A stretch of 5,224 bases of DNA from Sedimentisphaerales bacterium (GTDB lineage: Bacteria; Planctomycetota; Phycisphaerae; Sedimentisphaerales; SM23-30). The position numbers and the translations under genes are program-made. The notes beneath the pieces are model-generated. The model was not told the origin of the DNA. It made no database searches and saw nothing but the letters and a program-made list of their open reading frames with translations. Location: contig JAFGDI010000104.1 of assembly GCA_016932145.1 (NCBI GenBank), positions 1 through 5,224 of the forward strand. The letters are read 5' to 3'. Below, piece after piece: positions 5,224 through 5,224 of the stretch; within the stretch, counting starts at the first letter, position 1, and each line of letters opens with the position of its first letter.

Positions 5224-5224
5224 G

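Overview
This window holds most of a tryptophan biosynthesis operon and its control region, all read on the minus strand. In transcription order, right to left, it contains: the 3' end of a possible unidentified gene at the window edge (4789-5223, weak); a conserved hypothetical protein of 251 residues (3873-4628) with its own promoter; a tryptophan leader region (about 3552-3793); and then trpE (1950-3446), trpG (1357-1950), trpD (316-1326) and the first 95 codons of trpC (1-287, cut by the window edge). trpE and trpG overlap by one base in a TAATG junction. The trpG-trpD gap is 30 bp and the trpD-trpC gap is 28 bp, so the four genes look like one transcript that continues out of the window, probably to trpF/trpB/trpA.

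The most interesting part is the 426 bp between the hypothetical gene and trpE. It carries a 20-codon leader ORF (3645-3707) with Trp codons at positions 9, 12 and 15. About 56 bases past its stop codon lies a GC-rich hairpin followed by nine T residues on the minus strand (3552-3588). The RNA can fold in two exclusive ways. A 1:2 stem pairs the first Trp codon region with the segment just after the leader stop, which leaves the 3:4 terminator free to form. Alternatively, a long 2:3 antiterminator destroys the terminator. This is the architecture of classical ribosome-mediated trp attenuation, and short ORFs of this kind are easily missed by gene callers. A second promoter-like sequence (TTGACA-17-GACAAT), with an inverted repeat over its -10 box, lies between the attenuator and trpE. 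If active, it would bypass attenuation.

The organism is a bacterium of moderate-to-low GC with Shine-Dalgarno-led genes. From memory, the hypothetical protein's N-terminus (M-A-T-x-Y-G-S-L-C-x-D-F-Y-V-N) resembles a conserved protein of Planctomycetota, so a low-GC planctomycete (Phycisphaerae-like) is my best guess. This is an inference that no search has tested.

The enzymes act in sequence. TrpE with TrpG makes anthranilate from chorismate and glutamine, TrpD adds phosphoribose, and TrpC forms indole-3-glycerol phosphate after isomerisation by TrpF, which is not seen here. No tRNA, rRNA, CRISPR array or mobile element was recognised.
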